DNA of 64,000 bases from Synanceia verrucosa (lineage: Eukaryota > Chordata > Actinopteri > Perciformes > Synanceiidae): assembly GCA_029721515.1 (NCBI GenBank), contig CM056559.1, forward strand, positions 16,578,501 to 16,642,500. The letters are read 5' to 3'. Shown one piece after another: positions 11,191-22,135 of this stretch (positions are counted from its first letter, which is position 1; each line of letters begins with the position of its first letter). Made by a program: the position numbers and the translations under genes. The notes beneath the pieces are model-generated. The model made no database searches. It had not been told where the DNA came from and saw only the letters and a program-made list of their open reading frames with translations.

Positions 11191-11384
11191 CGGTGGAGGG
11201 TGGTGCATCAGACCAAAACACAATATGACAACATAAACAGTCAGTCACTTTAGGGCTACAACTTTTTAAATGAGAATATCCTGGCTGGACTACTGTTGTC
11301 AGTGAAATAAGTATTTGAAATGAACATGATTTCTTAATGTCTGGCAACATATCAGGGCCATTTTATGATTCATTTAAATACATT

Positions 11385-11610
11385 TCTTACATATTGCACC
11401 TTTAATATACAGTATGCATTTGTCGATTTTTTTTTTACACATACAGATCAGTGCACACATTTGCAGATTGTTTTACACACACAGATCAATGGACGCATTT
11501 GCAGGTTTTTTTTTTTTACACATTCAGAGATCGATTTACAGATTGTTTTATGCATTTACAAATCATATTACGTACACAGATTGACATACACATTTATAAT
11601 GGCCATAATG
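11385..11610 (+). repeat. Degenerate CACATTTGCAGAT-type repeat cluster
   Basis: Repeated short motifs such as CACACATTTGCAGATTG, CACACACAGATCAATGG, TGCATTTACAAATCA and TACACATTTATAA recur every 20-40 bp. They resemble the subterminal repeats at the ends of the putative arm element (8800-8870, 1600-1720), so this may be another end of that element family. Confidence 0.45.
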
Positions 11611-12089
11611 GCCCCATACATCATGCAGCATTATTCAAAAAGACAATGGTTACTGTCCTTATTTCCTTCTTTCAAAATGGTGGTGAAGAACACAGAAGCA
11701 AATTGTTGAGATCCCATTATAACAAAACTATGGCCAGTGTGGTAACTGCATGCCAAATTAATCAGAGCACACAAGTTAGCATAGGGCTCATTGTTGATTA
11801 GCAATGTAGCATTTGAAAGGCTCTATTTTAAATAATAAGACCACCACCAGGACTCTCTTGTGTCAAACTGCACAGGAACCTTCTAGACTCGTCATCACAT
11901 CTGATTAATCTGATCAGATATTGTAACAATGTTTTTGCGCTTATGCTTCATTTGTCATGCAGATTACCGTCTAATTGATATTTTTATATGAATACACAGT
12001 AATGAGATAGCTTCACAACCTACTGACTCACTACCAGATGTCATGTGCATCTGCAGCACAGACGCGAGAGACTGGTGTCATATCAAATA

Positions 12090-12260
12090 TACCAATGGTG
12101 CAGTGGTTAGCACTGTGGTCTCAGCGCAAGAAGGTCCCGGGTTCGATTCCTGGCCTGGGGCCTTTCTGTGTGGAGTTTGCATGTTCTTCCCGTGTCTGCA
12201 TGGGTTCTCTTGATTTTAATTGCCCGTAGCTGTAAATTTGAATGGTTGTCTGTCTTAGGG
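12090..12260 (+). mobile_element. tRNA-derived SINE, internally deleted
   Basis: Head with A-box-like TGCAGTGGTTAGCAC and B-box GGTTCGATTCC, then GTGTGGAGTTTGCATGTTC and, after a deletion, AATTGCCCGTAGCTG and GGTTGTCTGTCT. The tail with TGGATGGA is missing. Same family as 4541-4938. Confidence 0.75.
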
Positions 12261-12261
12261 A

Positions 12262-12499
12262 AGTCACAGTTACCGGTGTAGCGATAAACCCTGATAAAAA
12301 TGTTGTTACCGTTTTAATTTCAAAATAAAATATTCTCTCCGTGGATTACCGCGCCCGCGGTGTAGGCACCGTGAGCCTTTCCAGCGTCTCACCCGAGTCT
12401 GCTGAAGTTGCCACACAGGCACACTTTACAACGTAATGTTTACACTTTCTGAAGCTGGAATCGTGGCTGACGGAGGAGATGACAGTACTCAGGACTATG
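12262..12499 (+). mobile_element. Possible hAT-like fragment
   Basis: CAGTTACCGGTGTAGCGATA at the start followed by AT-rich sequence and a GC-rich part resembles the ends of hAT MITEs. No second terminus was found and the assignment is weak. Confidence 0.25.
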
Positions 12500-12898
12500 G
12501 ATGGGAACGACACAGGATTTTGTGTGTCGATTGTCGAGGCCCATGTGTCAAATTTTGTCAAATTGTGGCAATAATGCGAAGGGTGGAAAATATTCTACAT
12601 CGTAGGCTACTACATCATTTTAGGCTTAAAGACATGGCTGTAATGTCCAATATTGACAATCAAAGCAGTGATAATAAAGATGACAGACTTTTGCAAACTT
12701 AAAATGTTTATTCAACGTCCCTCTTAATTACCACCAGACCTGTCGGTGCTGACAGGTTTTCACAGCCGCACTTCTGCTGACCGTAACTCCTGAGCCGTGT
12801 GTGCTATTGAAGGCATTCAGTTGATTCTGAAAGCAGATAAATTGGGCTTTTCGACAATATAATGTTTATTACAGTAAAGTAGTAGTTTCACCGCTTCA
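12500..12898 (+). mobile_element. DNA transposon Y, copy 1 (empty-site copy)
   Basis: Begins GGATGGGAACGACACAGG, then CGATTGTCGAGGCCCATGTG. It contains the uninterrupted junction CCAGACCTGTCGGTGCTGAC (about 12733-12752) that is split by an insertion in copy 2, and ends in an N gap. No coding sequence was recognised. Confidence 0.6.
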
Positions 12899-13398
12899 NN
12901 NNNNNNNNNNNNNNNNNNNNNNNNNNNNNNNNNNNNNNNNNNNNNNNNNNNNNNNNNNNNNNNNNNNNNNNNNNNNNNNNNNNNNNNNNNNNNNNNNNNN
13001 NNNNNNNNNNNNNNNNNNNNNNNNNNNNNNNNNNNNNNNNNNNNNNNNNNNNNNNNNNNNNNNNNNNNNNNNNNNNNNNNNNNNNNNNNNNNNNNNNNNN
13101 NNNNNNNNNNNNNNNNNNNNNNNNNNNNNNNNNNNNNNNNNNNNNNNNNNNNNNNNNNNNNNNNNNNNNNNNNNNNNNNNNNNNNNNNNNNNNNNNNNNN
13201 NNNNNNNNNNNNNNNNNNNNNNNNNNNNNNNNNNNNNNNNNNNNNNNNNNNNNNNNNNNNNNNNNNNNNNNNNNNNNNNNNNNNNNNNNNNNNNNNNNNN
13301 NNNNNNNNNNNNNNNNNNNNNNNNNNNNNNNNNNNNNNNNNNNNNNNNNNNNNNNNNNNNNNNNNNNNNNNNNNNNNNNNNNNNNNNNNNNNNNNNNN
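12899..13398. other. Assembly gap (500 N)
   Basis: Exactly 500 undetermined bases, so probably a placeholder of unknown true size. It truncates transposon Y copy 1. Confidence 0.98.
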
Positions 13399-13779
13399 CT
13401 GCTCAATAATTCATTTGTTCTGGTGGAGCATGGATATGAAAACAGGAGACATGGTGCTGATGGACAGGCTGAGACTGGAGATTGCATGAAGCCAGATTAG
13501 GTGACCTTCAGTTTAAAAAGTCACCGATGGCAGAAACACACTAAATTATTTAGCCGACTGTACAATCTGGATAGTTACCAGGATGAAAAACCAGTGTACA
13601 AAACATCAAACTTACCTCATAATAATCACAATGTCCCAGGTCACATGGAAGAGCTCACTGTTTTATAATATTCAAAATAAATTCAGGTTAATGAATGACA
13701 ACACCACACTGGTATGTTTATAACACATTATATATAACATATATAATTAAGAATATACTGGATCTGTCACAAGAAACTA
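13399..13779. other. Unassigned sequence
   Basis: AT-rich. No recognisable coding or repeat motif was found before the AT microsatellite. Confidence 0.5.
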
Positions 13780-13800
13780 TATATACGTATATATATACAC

Positions 13801-13850
<50 letters not shown>

Positions 13851-13920
13851 ATATAGATATATATATATCTGTGTATATATATATATATAAATATATTTGT
13901 GTGTGTATATACACACACAC
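13780..13920. repeat. AT/GTAT microsatellite
   Basis: Long TA dinucleotide run (13803-13842) merging into TATATGTGTGTATA and TATATACACACACA blocks. The reading frames across it are artefacts of the repeat. Confidence 0.95.
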
Positions 13921-13927
13921 AAATACA

Positions 13928-14190
13928 TTAGGGATGGGAACGACACAGGATTTTGTGAGTCGATTGTCGAGGCCCATGTGTCGAATTTTGTCGAATTGTA
14001 GGCCTTTTTTTTTTTTTTTTTAACAGCAGCAGCGTGGAGGGTGGAAAATATTCAACACTGTGCTACTTCATTTTAGGCTTAAAATTGTGGCTGTAATGTC
14101 CAATATTGACAATCAAAGCAGTGATAATAAAAATTACAGACTTTCGCAAACTTAAAATGTTTATTCAACATCCCTCCAGACCTGTCGGTG
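13928..14190 (+). mobile_element. DNA transposon Y, copy 2, 5' part
   Basis: Starts TAGGGATGGGAACGACACAGG and follows copy 1 closely, including CGATTGTCGAGGCCCATGTG and GCAAACTTAAAATGTTTATT, up to CCAGACCTGTCGGTGCT at 14190, where a hAT insertion begins. The other terminus is at about 16941. Confidence 0.7.
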
Positions 14191-14689
14191 CTAGGGGTGT
14201 CACGGTATGAAAATTTAAGCTCACGGTTAGTGTGACCAAAATTATCACGGTTTTCAGTATTATTGCAGTATTTTTTAAAAGAAAGGAACAAGGGTTAAGC
14301 ATGTGAATAGCTTATATCTGTCAAGAACATTTACAGTAGTAGCAGTAATTAGTGAATTATACAAATCCAAACATTCAAGACATACCGAACATATGTAAAA
14401 CACCACTTGTCTTGTCAAATTAAAATCTAAAACTATACACTTGAGCAATGTACAAGTCAACCTTAAAAAAATATACATTTCAAATAAATAGCCACACAAA
14501 ACACATTAGAGAAATAACTACTACAATCATATGTCACCAAATCTAAATGTTAAAGTATTGATGGCATTAAAATAAAAAAAAATATGTAAACAAATCAATG
14601 GCACGTGACAGAACTGACTGTATACTTCTCTCCATCATGAACAAATAAGATGCTGCTGATCCAGCATCATGTCTGTGTGCTTCTCAATT

Positions 14690-14850
14690 TACTTGAGATT
14701 GAAATGCAAAAATGTCAACATATTTACCTTGTCTGGTTTAAGTTGTGATCTAAGAGGGGAAACAATGTACCTGCTGGCACTGAATATTCTCTCTGATGGA
14801 ACACTGGATGCTGGGACACACAAAAGCTTTTTTACCAGCCTAGCAAGATG
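14690..14850 (-). pseudogene. hAT transposase C-terminal dimerisation exon
   Basis: Minus strand, after a good acceptor (ATTTCTTTACAG). The frame reads PHLARLVKKLLCVPASSVPS, then ERIFSASRYIVSPLRSQLKP and DKVNMLTFLHFNLK. This is the hAT C-terminal dimerisation motif (cPASSvpSERiFS, R..L.P..v..L.FL..N). In a complete element it lets transposase subunits pair. Here it is an isolated exon without the RNase-H-like catalytic part. Confidence 0.85.
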
Positions 14851-15426
14851 AGGTCCTGTAAAGAAATGAAAATATAAAAAACACATGCCATTATTGTCAT
14901 GAATCATTATTATTATTAGGCTACCATTCATATCAGTATACAGAGAAGTTAGCGTTTACTTCTTTTTGTTGCTAAACAAAACTGTCTAGCTCAGGTCAAT
15001 AAAGTGTCCTGATTAGCTTCACACATTTAGCTGATCCAACTGCTAGCTAGTATTTGGTTGATTCCAACGTCCACTTAATTATATGGTAATACACACGTAG
15101 TGACTGTCAACTAAAATGGTTAAAACAAATGAATTGTATGGTGTTGTTGTACCTTCAACTATCTCAATAATGCCGTGCCTTCATTTCACCGTCTCATCGT
15201 GAATGAAAGTTTAGCTGTTTTGCTTAGATTATTAGCGTGGCTAATTATAAGTGGCTGCACTATGGTATGGGGCTTATGTTAACATTACTGACAGATGAAT
15301 CGTTGCATTCTCCCTCAACCCGAAGACCCCACATCATGCATTTCAGCTAAAACATTAACGTTGACTTACCTTGCATTGCTCTAGAGCTGTGTGTGACAGT
15401 CACGCGAGTGAGTCGTGAGGTTCAAA

Positions 15427-15567
15427 GTATTTCTGCCTTTAGCAGACACTTTTTCAACTGTCCCTCGGCATTCTTAAAATATCTAAAATACGCCCATACT
15501 TCAGACTTGGGCCTCTTTGAAGGCTGATAGATGTCCTGAGCGCTGTCGTCTTCTCCTTCAGCCATGA
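15427..15567 (-). pseudogene. hAT transposase N-terminal (BED finger) exon remnant
   Basis: From the ATG on the minus strand it reads MAEGEDDSAQDIYQPSKRPK then SEVWAYFRYFKNAEGQLKKC, the start of a BED zinc finger (conserved VW-x-YF). It ends at a stop soon after KAEIL, where a C-x2-C pair would be expected. Upstream is a GC-rich zone with CpGs (15600-15660), a plausible old promoter. With the C-terminal exon at 14690-14850 it identifies the element as a ZBED/Ac-like hAT. The catalytic DDE part is deleted. Confidence 0.65.
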
Positions 15568-15642
15568 GTCCAGCTTAAGAAAGTGTAACCATTACAAGAT
15601 GTCCTGGCTGCAGACCTCCACTCTGAGGTCGCTTCCGTCGCA

Positions 15643-16941
15643 GGCACTCGCCGCCGACAGGATTTCACAGCCTCTCTTCTGATGACCGTAATTCCTGAGC
15701 CGTGTGTGCTATCAAAGGCATTCAATTGATTCTGAAAGCAGAGAAATTGGGCTTTTTGACAAAATAATGTTTATTACAGTAAAGTATAAACTCCGTGAGG
15801 TATCGCTCGTTGAATCACAGGCGAGGTTTCACCTCTACACCTGAAAAAAGGGAGTGCTTCTCCTCACCCTCACTCCCGAATCCAGTGCTGGTGCCTTGTT
15901 ATTTACCTTTGACGTATTTTATTACTTCTTTACCTTGTGTGCTGCTGTCTGTCACTTTGTATTTTTTATTCTATGTTGGGACAAAGAGAGTGCTGTAAAC
16001 TGGAGTCACATTCCTCATATATGAAAACATACCTGGCCAATACAGCTGATTCTGAATCTGATTCTTCCTATTTATTATTTGATCAATACCAGTGACATTC
16101 TGTGTGCTCTGTCTGAACAGGTGAGCCACCTGTTTAATGGCTGATCACCAGCTTTTTCAGTTTGCAAATTTCAGTTCACACATGAACATGAACTAGATCA
16201 TGTTTTTACATTTTTTAAATAAATCAGACACCGTGTTACTCTTACTCAACCTCTTCTTCACCATTCCTCACCAGCTGTAAATCACTGCCACTTCTAAACT
16301 AATCAAATTATCATATCAATAAAGAATCACAGATGCCGGCACCAGCCAGGGTCTGCCACGCAGCAGGCTCTGCCGCAGCAACAGGCAAAGCCATGGTACC
16401 GACTACGCTCCGCTGTGGCACCGGCCGAATCAATTCAGCATGTAAGTTACTCTTCTCTCCTGATGGAAAAAATTATGTTGACCATGTAGCATAGTAGGTG
16501 ATAGATGGCGCAGGTGCCGCTATGCAGCCTCATCGCGATGCAGCCTTATTTAAGCCAACTGTCTGTGCATGCGGGGATGCAGCTTTTATTTATTTTATTT
16601 TTTTCACAGGGACGTAGTCAAGGCAGGGAGCATTTGTTGTCAAGGGGGCCACCTTAACTATAAAGTGCTGCGGGAAACCCTGATACAGTATATGGAGTCA
16701 CAGACGAGGACTTTGCTGCACTGACAGACATCACTTGTTCATGTATGAGAACAATAAATTGTTCATTAAAAACATGAAAATTACACTCTGATTTATTTAT
16801 TTATTTTTTTTTTTGCATTTAAACATCTTCTTACGCAGAATGACAACTCTCAAGCCCCGTCCACGATAATTTGACACACTATATTTTTCGAGGTGAGCGT
16901 GTCGATTGTCGGATGGTTTGTTGGAAAAAGTCCCATCCCTA
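15643..16941 (+). mobile_element. DNA transposon Y, copy 2, 3' part
   Basis: Resumes at GACAGGATTTCACAGCC, matching copy 1 (GAGCCGTGTGTGCTAT, AATGTTTATTACAGTAAAGT), and runs to ...AAAAAGTCCCATCCCTA. That is the inverted relative of its 5' end TAGGGATGGGA, with CGATTGTCG near both ends. No transposase was recognised in the 1.3 kb. It is probably non-autonomous, or its gene was lost. Confidence 0.6.
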
Positions 16942-17354
16942 ATATACATATTTCCCTAGAGTGTGTTGATCCATGCCGTCCAGCTGTGACTCTGTACAGT
17001 AATAACTCCCATTATCTCTCTCTGATCTCACTGGGTTTGAGCAGGAAAAGAGGACAAGCTGATATTAGTAAGCAGAGAAATGTTGAGTCTCAGCTGAAGT
17101 AGGTGTCGGATTCATTTCTCCATGATTCAGTTTGCATCTTTGTGTCATCTAATGCCATGAATAATACATTCTGGTAAGTGTGCCACTCTGCTGTTAAGAC
17201 GCCGCGCAAACACAAGCACTGGATATCAATTTTAAGCTCTGAGGCTGCACACATATAAACTGATGTGACACAAACAAGAACACACCCACTCATGTATTTC
17301 CTATGCTATGTGCAGTATGTGACCTTTTCTTAGCATTAGGGGGGATTCAGTCAG
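16942..17354. other. Unassigned sequence
   Basis: No coding motif or repeat recognised. Ordinary base composition. Confidence 0.5.
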
Positions 17355-17428
17355 TAGGAGGTAGGGATTGAACCTCCAACCTTGTGTTGAAGGCAAAGTC
17401 GCTCTACACTCTGAGCTACCTGAGCTTG
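17355..17428 (-). repeat. tRNA-like sequence (SINE head or tRNA pseudogene)
   Basis: On the minus strand the sequence has an A-box-like GGTAGCTCAGAGTGTAGAGC and a B-box GGTTCAATCC spaced as in a tRNA, but the acceptor stem does not pair convincingly and there is no clean anticodon stem. More likely a tRNA-derived SINE head than a functional tRNA gene. Confidence 0.5.
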
Positions 17429-17429
17429 C

Positions 17430-18900
17430 AGGACTACAGAGCTTGGTGGAAGGAAGGCTTCCTGTTTACAGTATGAAGAACTACATTGATATCTGCGCCG
17501 AAGCACAGCCATTTCCAAGAATCTGTCCCCAAAACAGCTGGAGAAATGTGGAAGCAAAAAGGAACCTGTAACAATCACTGAATGTCACAGAGCTTGTCCC
17601 TACATCAGGATGGGTTTAACACTGAATAAAAGCATGCAGAGACAGAAAAAACATTCAGCCTTCACTGAGAAACTGCAGCTATTCTCCACAGCATGAGACC
17701 CATGGTGTGCAGTAGCACTGCTATTTTAGAGTGGAGTGTGGGTGGGTTTGTGAATGGTCTTCTTGGCACAGTAGAGAAGCCTGAAGCAAAAGCAGCCACA
17801 ATGTCTTATAGTGAGACAAGACGAATGAGGCCATGAGGCATTTAGAGTAGATCTAAGGGCTCTAGATTCTCCTGGGTGTAAATTAGATCCATCAACAGAA
17901 CTGCTGGCTTGACAGGAAGGAGCGCCGGTCCCAGTGGAGCCAAGGCAAGGCTGAAGGCTTCAGACCAGGCTTCTGCAGAGAAAACTCCAGCAGAGTCAGG
18001 CATGTATTTACAGCATGCCACACTCTGCGTCCGACCTGAAGGAGCTGCTCTCAATAGGCGAAAGCTCCAGTTTCAAGAATCACCTGGGGTTGTACTCATA
18101 GAATAATAATACAGATAATCACACAGATGCATATGCGCTGGCACGCATACGTTTACACACTATGAATGCATAAACAGCTGTTTCCTTTGAGGATAATTGA
18201 GCAGGAACATCTGGACAGGAACTTTCCTGCAGGTAAAACAAAAAACCCTTCATATTTTTCAGCACCCTGAGTGTGAAGAAGTGTGCTAATATCACCTGCA
18301 AATGATGCTTCCTCTGTCTTTGCATGACACAAATGGATTCCAGATCACTGTTTTCAGGCTGAGGGCACCTAAAGGACCCAACAGCCCAAGAGAGTTTAGG
18401 GCTGGTTGCAAGCCTCTATTGATCTAGTCTTTTTACTGTTGGCTCTAGATTATCATCAAGATGAACAAAAAACAGCTGGCAGAGCCTGCTGGAAAGAGAA
18501 ATCTCTGTGACTGGCATTCAGTTTCAGTGAATCAATCATTTCACATCCCCTCCCCCCAATCCAACACCTTCACCGCTTATTACCACCAGTCGGGCAGGCG
18601 AGTGTGGCATCGCGCTTATGGCTGCGGCCGGCTGGCGGCCTGCCTACACTGGACTATCTCCAACATCCCCTTCCCTCCCCTCTTGCTAGTCATGAGTTTT
18701 TCATGTTGTCAATGTACTGATTATGTGCTTTTGTTGCTGAGGTGTTTTTTTTTTTTACTGTTCTCACACTGTGCTTCCTACTGGAGCTCAGTCTGGGGGT
18801 TGCCTTTTTGCTCCTCCCTCTCCTCACATTATGCTGTGTTCTCTTTTTTTCCACTCATCCTCTGTCTTCTCACCCTGTATACCCACCGTGTCATATTGTT
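17430..18900. other. Unassigned sequence before Tc1 copy
   Basis: Contains a pyrimidine-rich stretch (18660-18900) but no recognisable exon, repeat or transposon terminus. Confidence 0.45.
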
Positions 18901-18902
18901 TG

Positions 18903-19715
18903 TACACTATGTTGCCAAAAGTATTCACTCATCCATCCAAATAATCAGATTCAGGTGTTCCAATCACTTCCATGGCCACAGGTGTATAAAATCAAGCACC
19001 TAGGCATGCAGACTGCTTTTACAAACATTTGTGAAAGAACGGGTCGCTCTCAGGAGCTCAGTGAATTCCAGCGTGGAACTGTGATAGGATGCCACCTGTG
19101 CAACAAATCTAGACGTGAAATTTCCTCGCTCCTAAATATTCCACAGTCAACTGTCAGCTGTATTATAAGAACGTGGAAGTGTTTGGGAACAACAGCAACT
19201 CAGCCATGAAGTGGTAGGCCACGTAAACTGACGAAGCCGGGTCAGGGGATGCTGAGGCGCATAGTGCGAAGAGGTCCCCATTTTCTGCAGAGTCAATCAC
19301 TACAGACCTCCAAACTTCATGTGGCCTTCAAATTAGCTTAAGAACAGTGCACAGAGAGCTTCATGGAATGGGTTTCCATGGCCGAGCAGGTGCATCCAAG
19401 GCATACATCACCAAGTGCAATGCAAAGCGTTGGATGTAAAGCTCGCCGCCACTGGACTCTAGAGCAGTGGAGACGCGTTCTCTGGAGTGACAAATCACGT
19501 TTCTCCATCTGGCAATCTGATGGACGAGTCTGGGTTTGGCGGTTGCCAGGAGAACGATACTTGATGGACTGCGTTGTGCCGAGTGTAAAGTTTGGTGGAG
19601 GGGGGATCATGGTGTGGGGTTGTTTTTCAGGAGCTGGGCTTGGCCCCTTAGTTCCAGTGAAAGGATCTCTGAATGCTTCAGCATACCAAGACATTTTGGA
19701 CAATTCCATGCTCCC
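18903..19715 (+). pseudogene. Tc1/mariner transposase, 5' half
   Basis: Starts with the TIR TACACTATGTTGCCAAAAGT. The frame from ATG 19006 encodes the paired-like HTH start of a Tc1 transposase: RTGRSQELSEFQRGTVIG, CNKSRREISSLLNIPQST, VSCIIRTW. It is stopped at 19207-19209. A later frame from about 19428 gives ARRHWTLEQWRRVLWSDKSR, retaining the first catalytic Asp, and VKFGGGGIMVWGCFS, before the sequence breaks off at CCATGCTCCC (19715). The second catalytic Asp, the Glu and the 3' TIR are absent. It overlaps the other Tc1 fragment by about 365 bp. Confidence 0.9.
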
Positions 19716-19734
19716 AAGAGGAGAGTCGGGCAGA

Positions 19735-20126
19735 GGAGAGGAAAAATGCATTTTAGTGAATGTAATGAAAAGATAGCGACTTTGCACCAATGAGAGTTTT
19801 TCATTTGCGACAGCAGCAGTGCTATTATCTCAGTGTATCGTTTGCAAACTCCGTACTCTTTGTCCAGCTTGTTAGTGCCTTCTTTCGTTTGAAAGCCAAA
19901 GTGCCTCCAAACATCGGCTTTGTTTTGTTGCGGCCGCCGGTGAACTCACTGCTCACTGCTCTCTCTTCTCTTCCGCTTGTTTACGCTCGACTTCTTCACG
20001 GCCTCCCTCACCACAAAAGCCATGCAGCACGGTAGCAGTACAGAGACACCTTGTGGAACAAAGGAACGGAAGTTGTTCTGAAGACAAAGTATTGCGATAT
20101 ATGTTGATATTTTTTCACACCCCTAC
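19735..20126 (-). mobile_element. hAT element terminal fragment, copy 2
   Basis: Homologous to 9960-10405 (TATCTCAGTGTATCGTTTGC, CTCCGTACTCTTTGTCCAGC). Ends ...TATTTTTTCACACCCCTA, so on the minus strand it starts TAGGGGTGTG. The left side directly joins the truncated Tc1 copy. Confidence 0.6.
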
Positions 20127-22135
20127 CATCAAAAAGCCAAAAAACTGGTCACTTGCTATTACCACTGGGGGGCGCCATGAGTAAGGCATGACATTAATAT
20201 ATTAGAACGTTCAGGGCTGAGTGCCCCTCATGCTCAGAAAATTTGAGGCTTCTCGGATAGAGTATGTGAACATAAGACTCGTTTGATTTTAGACGGCGAA
20301 TTCGCCAAAGTTTCTCGAGCCCTACCGGCCACGCCCTTTGACCTAATTACGTGCAGAGCACAACTTTTGCTCAGCTAGGTCTGGAGATGAAGTTTCCCAA
20401 ATTTCAAGTGAATCGGACGAAATCCCTAGGACGAGTTCATTTTCATCAGAAAATCCAAAATTCAAAATGGCCGACTTCCTGTTTGGAGTAGACAATTGGT
20501 GCAAGAGACTTTTTTGTGCGTGTGCTCTACTTGCACATGTGTACCGATTTTCATGTTCCAACTCCATAAAAACCCCTATGGGGAGGGTTTTTTGAAAGTT
20601 TCAAGGGGGCGCTATGGAGCCATTTTGACCGCTCATGGATGTGGCCCCAATCAGATGTTAAAGGTCGTCACCCTTGACCTGTGTATCAAATTTCATGATG
20701 ATATGACTTTTTTAAAACCCATCAAAAAGCCAAACGTATTTTCTTGGCGAAAAATCGGAAGACGCGGCGCAGCCATACGGACCACCAATGTGTTGTGGAT
20801 GTTTTAGAAGTGGAATGAAGTCGATGGGGTCACCTATGTCGTATCAGAACATGTAAACGTAAAGGGTGGCGCTGTGGAGGCATTTGGCCACGCCCCTGGG
20901 CGGGGACCACATCAGATGTTAGAGGATGCCAGCCTTGACCTGTGCATCAATTTTCATGATGATACGAGTTTATTTAAACCGTCAAAAAGGCGAAAGACGG
21001 CGTATTTTCTTGAAAAATTGTCAAAATTTGCACAAGGCCACCACAGCTGGGCGCCCGTTAGCCGTAGCCTCACGGCGTTAAATGAGGCAGCTTCACCAAG
21101 ATTGTTCTTTATGTTTCAGAAGTCGAATGAAGTTGATGGAGGTAAAATTATGGCAGAAATGTCGGTAAAAGTAAAAGTAACAACGGGACACTTCCCTGTT
21201 AGCACCCGGGACGCTACGAGTAAGACTTAATATGAATATATCGAAGCGTTCAGGGCCGTGTCCCCAGTCATGCTCAGTGGAAAATTTGAAGTTCCTAGGA
21301 TCCACTATGTGAACGTGTGAGAGCAGTTCGAATTTTGTGGCACGAGTCCGCCAAAGTTTGTCGAAACCGGCCTAGCGTGCCACGCCCCTTTGACTTAATT
21401 CTGGCGCATGAGGCACAACTTTTGCTCAGCTAGGTCTGGAGGATGTTCTGTACCAAATTTCAAGTCAGGTCGAGACCAGAAATCCTAGGGCGTGTTCGTT
21501 TTTTCATCAGAGCAATAAACAGAAAATGCCAAAATATTGCCGACTTCCTGTTTGAATTTCAACTTCCTGCCAAAGAAAATTTTGTTCATTACATGCCTTA
21601 TGCTTACACATCTCTACCAATTTTTGTTGAGGTACAACAAAGTTAGGCGAATTTCCCTATGAGGGATTTTTCAACTATTTGTAGGGGGCGCCATTCAGAC
21701 CATTTTGCGTGCAACGTGTGTTGGTGAACACCCCAAAATACTCTTCGTCTAATTTGTTGAAAGATATCCGCAGGAGATGTATTAATCGATTATACAACTT
21801 TTTGAAACCAATGCCAGGAAAAAGGGTGAAATTCGGGAAAACATATGTACAGGAATAATAATAAGAATAAACATTACAGTTTCAATAAGTCCCTTGCGGA
21901 CCTGTTTCACAGTCCGCTCGGGCCCTAATAATAAACACTACAGTTTCAATAGGTCCCTTGCGGACCTGTTTCACAGTCCGCTCGGGCCCTAATAAACACT
22001 AGAGTTTCAATAGGTCCCTTGCAGACCTGTTTCACAGTCCGCTCGGGCCCTAATAATAATAATAAGAATAAGAATAAACATTACAGTTTCAATAGGTCCC
22101 TTGCGGACCTGTTTCACAGTCCGCTCGGGCCCTCA
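20127..22135 (+). repeat. GGGCCC-hairpin modular repeat, copy A
   Basis: Built of alternating modules seen in all copies: GCTCAGCTAGGTCTGGAGAT, CCTAGGACGAGTTC, ATGGCCGACTTCCTGTT, CCGATTTTCATGTTCCAACT, GGGGGCGCTATGGAGCCATT, ATCAGATGTTAGAGG and TTTCATGATGATACGA. Modules recur twice or more within this copy. It ends in four tandem copies of the family's 3' hairpin. No open frame of any length follows the modules, so it is probably non-coding or a decayed 3' region of a larger element. Confidence 0.85.
21886..22133 (+). repeat. Four tandem 3'-terminal hairpins
   Basis: Units at about 21886-21927, 21950-21991, 22011-22052 and 22093-22133. Each has TAGGTCCCTTGCGGAC, a loop, then GTCCGCTCGGGCCCTA. 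The inner stem GCGGAC/GTCCGC and outer TAGGtCCC/GGGcCCTA form a hairpin of about 14 bp. Units are joined by TAATAATAA-type linkers and ACAGTTTCAA. The third unit has GCAGAC, breaking one pair. Confidence 0.9.

Larger units (their letters stand above)
14191..15642 (-). mobile_element. hAT (BED-type) transposon inserted in element Y
   Basis: Left end AGGGGTGTCACGGTATGAAA is a hAT-type TIR. The right TIR is not clear, probably degraded. Comparison with the uninterrupted copy (12733-12752) places the insertion between CCTGTCGGTGCT and GACAGG. The bases before the second junction (TCGCCGCC) may be a decayed duplicate of TCGGTGCT, giving the 8-bp target duplication expected for hAT. It carries a BED-finger first exon (15427-15567) and a dimerisation-domain exon (14690-14850) on the minus strand, without the catalytic core between. 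Confidence 0.65.

Noticed and set aside
13718..14023. Tyr/Ile-rich frames
   Set aside because: They are readings of the AT/GTAT microsatellite.
17355..17428. Functional tRNA gene
   Set aside because: A- and B-box-like motifs are present, but the acceptor and anticodon stems do not pair well, so a SINE head or pseudogene is more likely.
18461..19003. 180-codon Phe/Cys-rich plus frame
   Set aside because: It crosses a pyrimidine-rich stretch and the Tc1 TIR. The real coding start of the Tc1 copy is at 19006.
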